From contig DHVE01000021.1 in the NCBI GenBank assembly GCA_002412495.1, forward strand, positions 19,928 to 83,927: 64,000 bases of DNA, in the 5' to 3' direction. The position numbers were made by a program, and so were the translations under genes. Within the stretch, counting starts at the first letter, position 1. Every line of letters begins with the position of its first letter. Source of the DNA: Betaproteobacteria bacterium UBA5216. GTDB lineage: Bacteria; Pseudomonadota; Gammaproteobacteria; Burkholderiales; SG8-41. Positions 15,894 to 23,374 of this stretch are shown one piece after another. The notes under the pieces are model-generated. The model did no database searches. It saw only the letters and a list, made by a program, of their open reading frames with translations, and was not told where the DNA came from.

Positions 15894-17570
15894 CTACGCA
15901 GACTTGGCCGCGTGCTTGGCCGGATGCGCGCGGCGGATGGTCGGCGACGTGACCCGATCTGACACATGAAAATCCCACACTGCCGCGCCGCCCTTCTTGG
16001 AAAACTCCTGCACCAGCTTCGGCAGATCGGTTAGGCTGCTGAACGTTTTACCTTCAAGCCCGAAGCCGCGCGCGATGGCGGCAAAATCGGGGCGGCCGAA
16101 TACCGAGCCGGTGTCGGGAAAGCCTTCCGAACGCAGCTTGTGTATCTCTGAGCCGTAGGCGCCGTCGTTGAGCAGCACGATCAGGATATTCATGCCGTGG
16201 CGTTTGATGGTTTCGAGTTCCTGAATATGCATCACAAAGCTGCCGTCGCCGTCGAACAGCACCACGGTTTTGTCGGGGCGCGCGGCGGCAACGCCCATGG
16301 CGAACGAGGTGCCGTTGCCGATGGCGCCGAATTCGCGGATGGTGAGAAAGCGTTCGTTCGGACGCGATGGCATCTGTGCAAAAAACCACGAGCAGTGGCC
16401 GCCGGAGTTCACGAGTTCCCAGTCCGCGGGCAGGGCTTTTTCAAGCGAGGCGATTAATTCGCGCGGATCGAGCAAGTCCGGTTCGACTTCAAACACGTGG
16501 CTGTCGGGTTTGGTGTCGCGGATGCGCGCGGCCATGGCCTCGGTGCGCCATTTGTTGCCGCGCTCCGGTATGGCTGCCGTCAAAGCATCAACACCCAGGC
16601 GCGCGTCGGCGCGCAGGTGGTTCTTCGCCACTTCCTGGCCTTGGGCCACGGCGACCGGATCGATGTCGATGTGCAGCATTTTCGCCTTGCGCCACAGTTG
16701 CCCGCCGCCACCGGCATGAAACGCCAGCGAGCCGCCGACCACAATCACCAGATCAGCCTGCGCCAGATATTCAAGCCCGACCTCGGTCGAGAAGCTGCCC
16801 GAGATGCCGATGCAGTACGGGTCGTCGTGAAACAGTCCTCGCGCCGGCAGAGACGTGGTGAGCAGCGCGCCTGTTTTCGCGGCCAGCGCGCGGCACGCGG
16901 CGGCTGCCTTTGACTGGGCGGCGCCCAGGCCTGCGAAGATCACCACGCGCTCGGCGGACTTGACGAGTTCCGCGGCTTTTGCCACGTCATCCGGATGCGG
17001 CGGAATGGGCGACAGGCGCGGCATGATTTGTGCGGAGGGCGTGGGCAATTGCTCCGGCCCCGTCCACGGCCGCTCCTGCAAATCGAACGGTATGCCCAGC
17101 ACCACCGGACGCCGCTCGCGGCGCGCCTGCAGAAACGCATCGCGTATCGCCACCGGCATGCGCTCGGGCAAGTGCAGCGGATGATAGGCCGCGCCCGTGG
17201 CCTCGATGATCGGCCCCTGATTGAGCATCTGGTTGTACCAACCCATCTTGATCGGCGACTCGCCGGCAAACACCACCATCGGCAGATGCGCGCGCACTGC
17301 CGCCGGCAGCGCCGTAATCAACTGCGTGACGCCGGGGCCGCAGGTGACTGTGGCGACACCCACGTCGCCGGTTTTGCGCGCATAAGCCATCGCGGCGGCG
17401 GCGGCGCAATGCTCGTGCCGTACGTAAATCATGCGGCAACCTTTCGAAGCCAGTGTCGACGCCCAGTTCATGTTTGCATCGCCCATCAGCGTAAAACAGG
17501 TGCTTACGCCTTCCTGGATAAAGCATTTCGCAAGAACATCATAGACATGCAGTTTGGTATCGGTGGTCAT
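15894..17570 (-). CDS. Thiamine-pyrophosphate-dependent enzyme, acetolactate-synthase-like
   Basis: A 558-residue three-domain TPP enzyme. The N-terminal PYR domain has Glu53 (YVRHEHCAAAAA), which activates the cofactor. The central domain follows, and the C-terminal PP domain has the GDGSF...ELETI...LLNDGAYG metal/TPP motif. The ATG at 17570 is preferred over an upstream one at 17627, since MTTDTKLHVYDVL begins the conserved domain. The reaction may be decarboxylation of a 2-keto acid or carboligation. Its divergence from a Bug gene 70 bp away points to keto-acid metabolism, not valine synthesis, but this is inference. Confidence 0.88.
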   Translation of the reverse strand: MTTDTKLHVYDVLAKCFIQEGVSTCFTLMGDANMNWASTLASKGCRMIYVRHEHCAAAAAMAYARKTGDVGVATVTCGPGVTQLITALPAAVRAHLPMVVFAGESPIKMGWYNQMLNQGPIIEATGAAYHPLHLPERMPVAIRDAFLQARRERRPVVLGIPFDLQERPWTGPEQLPTPSAQIMPRLSPIPPHPDDVAKAAELVKSAERVVIFAGLGAAQSKAAAACRALAAKTGALLTTSLPARGLFHDDPYCIGISGSFSTEVGLEYLAQADLVIVVGGSLAFHAGGGGQLWRKAKMLHIDIDPVAVAQGQEVAKNHLRADARLGVDALTAAIPERGNKWRTEAMAARIRDTKPDSHVFEVEPDLLDPRELIASLEKALPADWELVNSGGHCSWFFAQMPSRPNERFLTIREFGAIGNGTSFAMGVAAARPDKTVVLFDGDGSFVMHIQELETIKRHGMNILIVLLNDGAYGSEIHKLRSEGFPDTGSVFGRPDFAAIARGFGLEGKTFSSLTDLPKLVQEFSKKGGAAVWDFHVSDRVTSPTIRRAHPAKHAAKSA

Positions 17571-17641
17571 GGTGGCGCCTTCGATAAGTTGAATTGTTAC
17601 AGGAGGGGAATGGCAATAAGTATACAAGGTAAAATCGCTGC

Positions 17642-18610
17642 ATGAGATTCAAGTCCGTACTTGCCATGGCGTTCGCAGCGGTCGCAGGGCGTGCCCCTGC
17701 ACAAGACGCCGCCCAGTATCCGGTAAGGCCGATACGCCTGATCGTGCCGTTCGCCCCCGGTGGCGGACTCGACATCAGCGCGCGCCTGATCGGCCACAAA
17801 CTTACCGAGCGGTGGGGGCAGAATGTCGTGGTCGATTCGCGTCCGGGTGCGGCCACCATCGTCGGCACGGAAATCGCATCGAAGGCCGCGCCCGATGGCT
17901 ACACCGTGTTGATGATTACCACCACGTTCGCCATCAATCCGGGCCTGTATGCCAAGCTGCCCTATGATCCCGCCAGGGACTTTACACCCGTCACGCAACT
18001 GAATTCGCAGCCCAACGTGGTGGTGGTCGCCCCCAGCTTTGCGGGCAAATCCGTTGAAGACCTGATCGCACAAGCCAAGGCCAAGCCGGGCGCGCTGACG
18101 TTTGCCTCACCCGGCGCCGGCTCAGCACCCCATCTCGCGGCGGAAATGTTCCAGCGCGCGGCAGGTGTCAGCATGATTCATGTGCCCTACAAAGGCATTC
18201 CCGCCGCCGTGACGGATGTCATCGGCGGGCGCGTCACCATGTTGTTCACCACTACCATTTCCGCCGCGCCGCATGTGAACTCCGGCAAGATGCGCGCGAT
18301 TGCCATCACCAGCGCCAAGCGTCAGGCGAGCATGCCCGGCGTGCCGACGGTGGGCGAAACCTTGCCCGGCTATCGCGCCGAAGCGTTTCAGGGCATGGTG
18401 GTGCCGGCGGGCACGCCACGAACTGTGGTCGAAAAACTCGCAGTGGAAGTTGCGCGCATTATCAAACTGCCGGACGTGGCCCAGCGGTTTCAGCTCGACG
18501 GCGCCGAAGGCGTGGGTAGCACGCCGGTGGAGTTCGCGCTGTTTCTCAAGGCCGAGATGGTGAAGTGGAGCAAAGTGATCAAGGATGCGGGGATCAGGGC
18601 GGAGCAGTGA
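17642..18610 (+). CDS. Bug-family solute-binding protein
   Basis: A 322-residue receptor with a short signal peptide (MRFKSVLAMAFAAVAGRAPA-QD) and YPVRPIRLIVPFAPGGGLDI plus 'NVVVDSRPGAA'. It is divergent from the TPP-enzyme gene with a 71-bp spacer holding both promoters, which suggests joint regulation of uptake and metabolism. This is the fourth Bug receptor in the window; none has a neighbouring TctAB. Confidence 0.92.
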   Translation: MRFKSVLAMAFAAVAGRAPAQDAAQYPVRPIRLIVPFAPGGGLDISARLIGHKLTERWGQNVVVDSRPGAATIVGTEIASKAAPDGYTVLMITTTFAINPGLYAKLPYDPARDFTPVTQLNSQPNVVVVAPSFAGKSVEDLIAQAKAKPGALTFASPGAGSAPHLAAEMFQRAAGVSMIHVPYKGIPAAVTDVIGGRVTMLFTTTISAAPHVNSGKMRAIAITSAKRQASMPGVPTVGETLPGYRAEAFQGMVVPAGTPRTVVEKLAVEVARIIKLPDVAQRFQLDGAEGVGSTPVEFALFLKAEMVKWSKVIKDAGIRAEQ

Positions 18611-18702
18611 GCTAGATCAACCGCAAATCGGCGCAGGCACCGGAAAAAGCGAATCCTGATTTCTTGACACTTACTTTTCTTGCTGACAAGCAGATCAGGT
18701 GA

Positions 18703-18716
18703 TACCTTTATAGGTA
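18703..18716. promoter_or_regulatory. Candidate operator palindrome upstream of the antitoxin gene
   Basis: TACCTTTATAGGTA is a 5+4+5 perfect inverted repeat 21 nt before the antitoxin start, at a position where Phd/YefM antitoxins autoregulate their operons. A TTGACA hexamer at 18664-18669 lies upstream, but I cannot place a convincing -10 box at the right spacing. Confidence 0.5.
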
Positions 18717-18736
18717 CTTAAAAGGAATGCCCGTCC

Positions 18737-19024
18737 ATGGATATCACCGAAGACATACAAGCGCTGACCACGTTCCGCAACAACTCGGCTGCGTTTCTTC
18801 AGCGCCTTAAAAAGACCAAGCGACCACTGGTACTCACGGTAAATGGCAAAGCTGCCGCCGTGGTGCAGGACGCCGCCGCCTATCAGCGGCTGCTTGATAT
18901 CGCGGCGCAGGCCGATGCGTTGGAAGGCATTCGGCAAGGCCGCGATGACGTGAAGAACGGGCGCACTCATGATGCACGCTCGGCGTTAACCGCATTCCGG
19001 CGGGATCGTGGCTTGGCGCGTTAG
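18737..19024 (+). CDS. Phd/YefM-family antitoxin
   Basis: A 95-residue protein: MDITEDIQALTTFRNNSAAFL, then TKRPLVLTVNGKAAAVVQDAAAY. This is the DNA-binding N-terminal fold of Phd/YefM antitoxins (residue run 'LVLTVNGKAAAVV'), followed by a charged C-terminal tail that would wrap the toxin. It overlaps the toxin gene by 17 nt, the usual coupling in type II modules. Confidence 0.9.
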   Translation: MDITEDIQALTTFRNNSAAFLQRLKKTKRPLVLTVNGKAAAVVQDAAAYQRLLDIAAQADALEGIRQGRDDVKNGRTHDARSALTAFRRDRGLAR

Positions 19025-19310
19025 GCTTGCCAACCGGGCGCTGCGCGACCTCGACCAGATCTTCACCTACATAGAGGCCGATTCGTCCGTGCAGGCGGCG
19101 CGGTGGTTCGCGCGCTTGGAGCGGGCGATTTTCAGCCTTGAGACCTTGCCGCAGCGAGGCACACGCGTGCGAGAAGATGCAGGCCTGCTGCAGCTACTAC
19201 ATGGGCGCAAACCCTATGTCTATCGGGTCATTTACGAAGTAGACAAGGCGACGACGACGGTGCATGTGCTGCACATCCGTGGCCCGCGTCGTGATAGGAT
19301 CAAGCGCTAA
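19008..19310 (+). CDS. RelE/ParE-family toxin
   Basis: A 100-residue basic protein starting at GTG 19008 inside the antitoxin gene. 'VRLANRALRDLDQIFTYIEAD' and the C-terminal VIYEVDKATTTVHVLHIRGPRRDR match the RelE/ParE fold, in which C-terminal Arg and aromatic residues act. Whether it cleaves mRNA (RelE) or poisons gyrase (ParE) cannot be decided. It forms a module with the gene at 18737. Confidence 0.88.
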   Translation: MAWRVRLANRALRDLDQIFTYIEADSSVQAARWFARLERAIFSLETLPQRGTRVREDAGLLQLLHGRKPYVYRVIYEVDKATTTVHVLHIRGPRRDRIKR

Positions 19311-19325
19311 AACGGTTGCGCTGTA

Positions 19326-20378
19326 TCAAGCCTTCAACCCCGGAAACAACCGCAGCGCATTCCCTCGATCAATCGCCATCAGATCAGCCGCACTCAATCC
19401 ACCCTTCACCAAATCCCCCGTGACTTTGCGCCCATCCCAGAACGGATAATCCGTGCCGTAAAGTATTTGCGACGGCGGGATGATGGCGAGCAGCGCTTTG
19501 AGTGCGCCTTCATGATGGCCTTGCGCGGTGTCATAGTTGAATTTGCGCAGTTCGTGCATGACGCCGCGCGGCAACGCGGCCCGGAAGTCTTTTTCGACTT
19601 CTTCGCGTTGGTAGCGCGACAGCAGAAACGGCGTGACGCCACCGCTGTGGGAGAAAATCCATTGAATGTCGGGGAATTTTGCGGCACCCCCCTGGAACAT
19701 CAGACTCACCATGGTGCGTGTGGTGTCCACCGGGCCTTCGATGGCGTTGATGGAGACGAAGGGTTGCAGGCCGCCGCAGCACGCGGGGGTGGTCGGGTGT
19801 GTGTAGACCACGGCCTTGCGGCGGTTGAGTTCTTCGAGGATCGGCCAGTGGCTCGGGTCGCCGAGGTATTTGCCGTTGTAGCTGGTCATGAGTGAAATGC
19901 CGTCGGCCTTGAGTGTGTCGAAGGCGTAGGCGATTTCCGCGAGGCTGTCCTCGACGCTTGCGAACGGCAGCGTCGCGAGCAACCGAAAGCGCGTGGGACG
20001 GTCGCTCACCATTTTGGCGCCGGCGTCGTTGATGTCGCGCGCGAGTTTCTTGCGGAAGGCCGGGTCGCCGAAGGTGACGCCCGGCGGCGGCGGGCTGATC
20101 ATGCCGGTGGCGATGCCGCTCTTGTCCATTTCATCAAGCGACGCCTGCACGGACCACTGCACCGGCCGGAATTTGTTTGCCTTCAACGCCGCCACGTAAG
20201 CGTCCGGGACGTAGTGGTGGTGAACGTCGATGCGGAAGGGCTGGCCCGGTGTGCTGGTCGCGGCGGTTTGGCAGCCCGGCAGCAGCGCGCCAGCGCCGAG
20301 TGCGCCTAACGTGCCGATCCCGGCGAGCACGCGACGGCGTTGCTGATTGGAGACTTGATTTTCGGGAGCGGTATTCAT
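19326..20378 (-). CDS. Amidohydrolase family protein, probable Tat-exported lipoprotein
   Basis: A 350-residue metal-dependent hydrolase of the amidohydrolase 2 (ACMSD-like) group. It has IDVHHHYVP for metal binding and a late YGTDYPFWDG carrying the conserved Asp. The ATG at 20378 is preferred because GGAGGAAATACC precedes it. The N-terminus has a twin-arginine stretch (QQRRRVLAGIG) followed by LLPGC, a lipobox, so it is likely exported folded and lipidated. The substrate is probably a carboxylated ring or lactone; it is paired with the amidohydrolase at 20491 on the same strand. Confidence 0.85.
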   Translation of the reverse strand: MNTAPENQVSNQQRRRVLAGIGTLGALGAGALLPGCQTAATSTPGQPFRIDVHHHYVPDAYVAALKANKFRPVQWSVQASLDEMDKSGIATGMISPPPPGVTFGDPAFRKKLARDINDAGAKMVSDRPTRFRLLATLPFASVEDSLAEIAYAFDTLKADGISLMTSYNGKYLGDPSHWPILEELNRRKAVVYTHPTTPACCGGLQPFVSINAIEGPVDTTRTMVSLMFQGGAAKFPDIQWIFSHSGGVTPFLLSRYQREEVEKDFRAALPRGVMHELRKFNYDTAQGHHEGALKALLAIIPPSQILYGTDYPFWDGRKVTGDLVKGGLSAADLMAIDRGNALRLFPGLKA

Positions 20379-20447
20379 GGTATTTCCTCCAGAGCGAGTG
20401 ACCGAATTTTCTAAGTGGTGACGGTTGCTTATCCGCGCTACATCGTT

Positions 20448-20481
20448 TTCCCTCACCCTGCCCTCTCCCGCCGGGAGAGGG
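20448..20481. repeat. Palindromic intergenic repeat
   Basis: CCCTCTCCCGCCGGGAGAGGG (20461-20481) is a perfect 9-bp stem with a 3-nt loop, preceded by TTCCCTCACCCTG. It belongs to the same class as 1697-1785. It lies between the two amidohydrolase genes. Confidence 0.7.
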
Positions 20482-20490
20482 TTCAAAGCC

Positions 20491-21486
20491 TTACAACTTT
20501 AGCAGTTTCGCGGCATTGTTCCACAGTATCTGCTGCTTTTGCTCGCCACTGAGCGATTTCACGCCGTCGACAAACTTCACCGGCTCTTCGTAGGCGATAT
20601 CAAAGCAGTAGTCGCTGCCGACCATGATGCGATCCACGCCGACGAGTTTGATCAGGTATTCGAGAATTTCTTCGTTGTAGCTGATGGTGTCGTAGGTGAA
20701 GCGTTTCAGATATTCGCTCGGCGGGCGCGGCAGGTGTTTACATTCGGCGCGGATGACGAAGCCGCGATCCATGCGGCCACGCAGAATTGGCAACGCGCCG
20801 CCGGCATGCGGCAGGCTGATTTCGAGTTTGGGAAACGCATCGAGTACACCGCCGAATATCAGGTGACACGCGGCGAGCGCGGTGTCGAACGGGTTGCCGC
20901 AGATGTTGACCAGATAAAACTGCTTCATGCGCTCGTTGTTGATCATCATCGGGTGCAGGAAGATCGGCAGGCCTAGTTCCTCGCAGCGCGCGTAGACCGG
21001 GAAAAAACTGCGGTCGGACAACTCGCGGTCGCGAATCGCGGTGGCGAGATAGACACCTTTGACGCCGGGCAACTTGGCGGCGCGGTTCAGTTCCGCCAGG
21101 GCGAGCGTCGGGTTCTGCATCGGCAGGCAGGCAAAGCCGATGAAGCGCGTGGGGTGCGCTTGGTGCGCGGCGCTGATGGCGTCGTTGTAGGCCATGCACA
21201 ATTCAACGCCGAGGTCATCGTCGGCCCAGTACACCATCGGCTGCGTGAGCGAGAGCGCGTGCATGCCCACGCCCTGCGCGTCCATGAGTTTGATGCGCTT
21301 GTCGAGATCAATGAATTCCGGCGTGATCGGTCCGGTGCGCAGATTGAGGCCTACCTGAATAAATGTCGCGTCATTGGCTTCAACAACCGAGGTGCCGACG
21401 CGGCCGCCATGTTTGGCAATCAGATCGATATACGCCTGCGGAAAATAGTGTGCATGGGTGTCTATGGTTTTGATCGGCGGGGGCAT
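20491..21486 (-). CDS. Amidohydrolase family protein (ACMSD-like)
   Basis: A 331-residue cytosolic amidohydrolase. TIDTHAHYFPQAY gives the HxH metal motif, FLHPMMINN supplies another His, and VGSDYCFDIAYEEP carries the catalytic Asp near the C-terminus. The ATG at 21486 (preceded by GGAGAACAGATC) fits better than the one at 21528. Relatives decarboxylate or hydrolyse aromatic-derived acids (ACMSD, gamma-resorcylate decarboxylase, OMA hydratase types). Which reaction is unknown. Confidence 0.88.
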   Translation of the reverse strand: MPPPIKTIDTHAHYFPQAYIDLIAKHGGRVGTSVVEANDATFIQVGLNLRTGPITPEFIDLDKRIKLMDAQGVGMHALSLTQPMVYWADDDLGVELCMAYNDAISAAHQAHPTRFIGFACLPMQNPTLALAELNRAAKLPGVKGVYLATAIRDRELSDRSFFPVYARCEELGLPIFLHPMMINNERMKQFYLVNICGNPFDTALAACHLIFGGVLDAFPKLEISLPHAGGALPILRGRMDRGFVIRAECKHLPRPPSEYLKRFTYDTISYNEEILEYLIKLVGVDRIMVGSDYCFDIAYEEPVKFVDGVKSLSGEQKQQILWNNAAKLLKL

Positions 21487-21500
21487 GATCTGTTCTCCGG

Positions 21501-21950
21501 CTACAACAGTTTGTTGATGAATTCCCACTCCGCCGGATCGACCGGAGTTATCGACAGTCGGTTGCCGCGCGCAAGTATGCGCATATTGGCCAGCGCCTCG
21601 TGCGAACGCAGCTCCGGGAGGCCGACGGTGCGGGTTTTTTTGATGAACTTCACATCCACGTGCAGCCAGCGCGGATTGTCGCGCGTGGATTTTTCGTCGT
21701 AGTAAGGGCTTTTTTTGTCGAACTGTGTTTCATCCGGGTAAGCGCGTTTGCAGACTTCGGCAAGGCCGACGATGCCGGGTTCGTCGCAACTGGAATGATA
21801 GAAAAACACCTTGTCGCCAATGGCCATCTGGTCGCGCATGAAATTGCGCGCCTGATAATTGCGCACGCCGGTCCATGGCGCCGTTTTGTCCTTGGCGAGT
21901 TGATCGATGCTGTAGGCTTCGGGTTCGCTTTTCATCAGCCAGTAACGCAT
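21501..21950 (-). CDS. EVE domain-containing protein
   Basis: A 149-residue protein beginning MRYWLMKSEPEAYSIDQL and continuing with TGVRNYQARNFMR and KVFFYHSSCDEPGIVG. These are typical of EVE (PUA-like) domains, which bind modified bases in nucleic acids. I chose the ATG at 21950, where similarity begins, instead of 21986. EVE proteins often sit next to zapA and 6S RNA in betaproteobacteria, as here. Exact ligand unknown. Confidence 0.92.
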   Translation of the reverse strand: MRYWLMKSEPEAYSIDQLAKDKTAPWTGVRNYQARNFMRDQMAIGDKVFFYHSSCDEPGIVGLAEVCKRAYPDETQFDKKSPYYDEKSTRDNPRWLHVDVKFIKKTRTVGLPELRSHEALANMRILARGNRLSITPVDPAEWEFINKLL

Positions 21951-22044
21951 GGGTGTGCTCCATAAAAAAATGCGGCGAGGCCGCATGATTTTGAACTGCC
22001 CCCACCCCAGCCCTCCCCCGCAAGCGGAGGAGGGGATGTAGTGG

Positions 22045-22225
22045 CGGTTCCCCCGCCTGTGCCGTCAGGCCCGTTTCTTGAACCAAAGGTTCAAGGGGTC
22101 GCCTTCCGGATTCCTTTAGGTTCGTCCGCGTGGGACGCTCACACCGGTATCACTGGGGTCAGCAACCGTTTAATGCATATTGGCTCAAAGAAATTAAGGC
22201 CTTAACGAACACCGCAGGGGAATTG
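22045..22225 (-). ncRNA. ssrS: 6S RNA
   Basis: On the minus strand, just downstream of zapA, the sequence begins CCCCTGCGGTGTTCG and ends GACGGCACAGGCGGGG, which can pair to close a long rod. Inside are GGTTGCTGACCCCAG, GTGAGCGTCCCACGCGG and CCTTGAACCTTTGGTTCAAG, recalling proteobacterial 6S RNA with its central bubble. 6S RNA sequesters sigma70 RNA polymerase in stationary phase. Ends are estimated from the pairing arms and could move by several bases. Confidence 0.85.
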
Positions 22226-22248
22226 CTGAACGCTTGATTCGATCAACG

Positions 22249-22572
22249 TCAAAACAATTTGGTTTGTTCCGACATCGCCTGATCGATCACCGTTTCCATG
22301 CTGGCCATTCTACGCTTGAAGCTTGCCATGTCAAAGTTGCCGCCGACCTTGGCACCGAGGAATTCGTGCGTGATGTTGAGTGCCGCCATGATGGCGATGC
22401 GTTCAAGCCCGACGATTCTGCCCTGATCGCGGATTTCTTCCATGCGACGGTTCAGATAATCCACCGCTTCGAGCAGGCCGGCTTGTTCGTCTTCCTTGCA
22501 TGCGACGCGAAAATTACGTCCCATGATGGTGATTTGCAGTCCCTTGGGGTCTTTCGCTTCAGCGGCGCTCAT
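22249..22572 (-). CDS. zapA: Cell division protein ZapA
   Basis: A 107-residue protein with GLQITIMGRNFRVACKEDEQ near residues 10-30 and a C-terminal helical half (ERIAIMAALNITHEFL). This is the ZapA plan, an N-terminal globular head plus a coiled-coil tail that bundles FtsZ filaments. The start overlaps the zapB-like stop by four bases (ATGA). 6S RNA follows immediately downstream. Confidence 0.95.
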   Translation of the reverse strand: MSAAEAKDPKGLQITIMGRNFRVACKEDEQAGLLEAVDYLNRRMEEIRDQGRIVGLERIAIMAALNITHEFLGAKVGGNFDMASFKRRMASMETVIDQAMSEQTKLF

Positions 22573-22769
22573 GTTGCGTCTTCGGGTATTTGTTGCAACA
22601 AGGCTTCCAGGCGTTTGGTGGCGCCACCGATCTTGTCTTCAAGCTGGCGTTTGGCATTGAGCGCCGTCGCCACTTCCTGACGTAATTGGTGGTTATCCTC
22701 CCGTAGCTGCCGGCACAGTTTGACCAGTTGCGCCAGCTTGTCTTCGAGCGATTTGAGCTCTGCTTCCAT
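22569..22769 (-). CDS. Short coiled-coil protein, ZapB/TIGR02449-like
   Basis: A 66-residue protein that is almost entirely heptad-like helix (LKSLEDKLAQLVKLCRQLRED and onward). It begins at ATG 22769 and is coupled to zapA. Position and composition match the small ZapB-like proteins found before zapA, which link FtsZ-associated ZapA to other division parts. Sequence identity to E. coli ZapB is not evident by eye. Confidence 0.8.
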   Translation of the reverse strand: MEAELKSLEDKLAQLVKLCRQLREDNHQLRQEVATALNAKRQLEDKIGGATKRLEALLQQIPEDAT

Positions 22770-22977
22770 GGCGGCACTATAGTTGTAAAAATTCCATCAA
22801 GTCAACTGCTAACGGCGAATAGTGAATGTAACTTGGTAGTTGTGTGTGGCGCTTTGGGCCATGTGTTCAAGGCCGCAATTTGCCCACGGCGCGTCAACTG
22901 ATGCGCAAGCGGCGCGTGTTACACTCCGCGCCGTTCGCGACGTGTGCAATCCGTAAGCACTGGCGTCACGAACACGG

Positions 22978-23222
22978 AACTGGGTGCCGGTGCTCCTGTC
23001 GGAGCATCGGTTAAACGGGAAACCGGTGCGAGAAAAGTATTTATAAACAAATGCTTGCGTCTCAATGCCGGTACTGCCCCCGCAACGGTAAGTGAACGCG
23101 ATGTTTGAGCAGAAGGTTGCCCAGCCATCGCGACGATGCATCAACAGCCACTGTGCGCTTGCGCGAATTCGCGCAACCATGGGAAGGCGATGCGTCTGTT
23201 TCATGAGTCCGGAGACCGGCCC
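22978..23222 (+). promoter_or_regulatory. Cobalamin (B12) riboswitch
   Basis: The conserved landmarks appear in order: GGTGCCGGTG near 22983, GGTTAAACGGGAAACCGGTG, GCCGGTACTGCCCCCGCAACGGTAAG (split across 23066-23092), AGCCACTGTGC near 23145, TGGGAAGGCG near 23180 and ATGAGTCCGGAGACCGGCC at the 3' end. These define the adenosylcobalamin class. It precedes a TonB-dependent receptor gene by about 150 nt and would repress it when B12 is plentiful. Confidence 0.95.
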
Positions 23223-23245
23223 TTTCCGTTGGATGGAAGGATGGA

Positions 23246-23297
23246 AATGCCGCGGGGATGCGGTATGCCTGATCCAGTTGATCGCGGCATTCTTTTG
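23246..23297 (+). terminator. Likely riboswitch expression-platform terminator
   Basis: AATGCCGCG (23246-23254) pairs with CGCGGCATT (23283-23291) as a 9-bp perfect stem across a loop of about 28 nt, followed directly by CTTTTG. This is a plausible intrinsic terminator controlled by the upstream aptamer. The U-tract is short, so termination may be partial. Confidence 0.6.
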
Positions 23298-23374
23298 TCA
23301 TTCGACATTCCCCATGGCGTTTCCGGTGCGTTTTTTTAGCGCGCGGCGGGCGCGCACAACCATTTGGGGACGTT

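Noticed and set aside
23136..23339. 67-residue frame within the B12 leader
   Set aside because: Overlaps the riboswitch and terminator; conservation there is RNA-structural.
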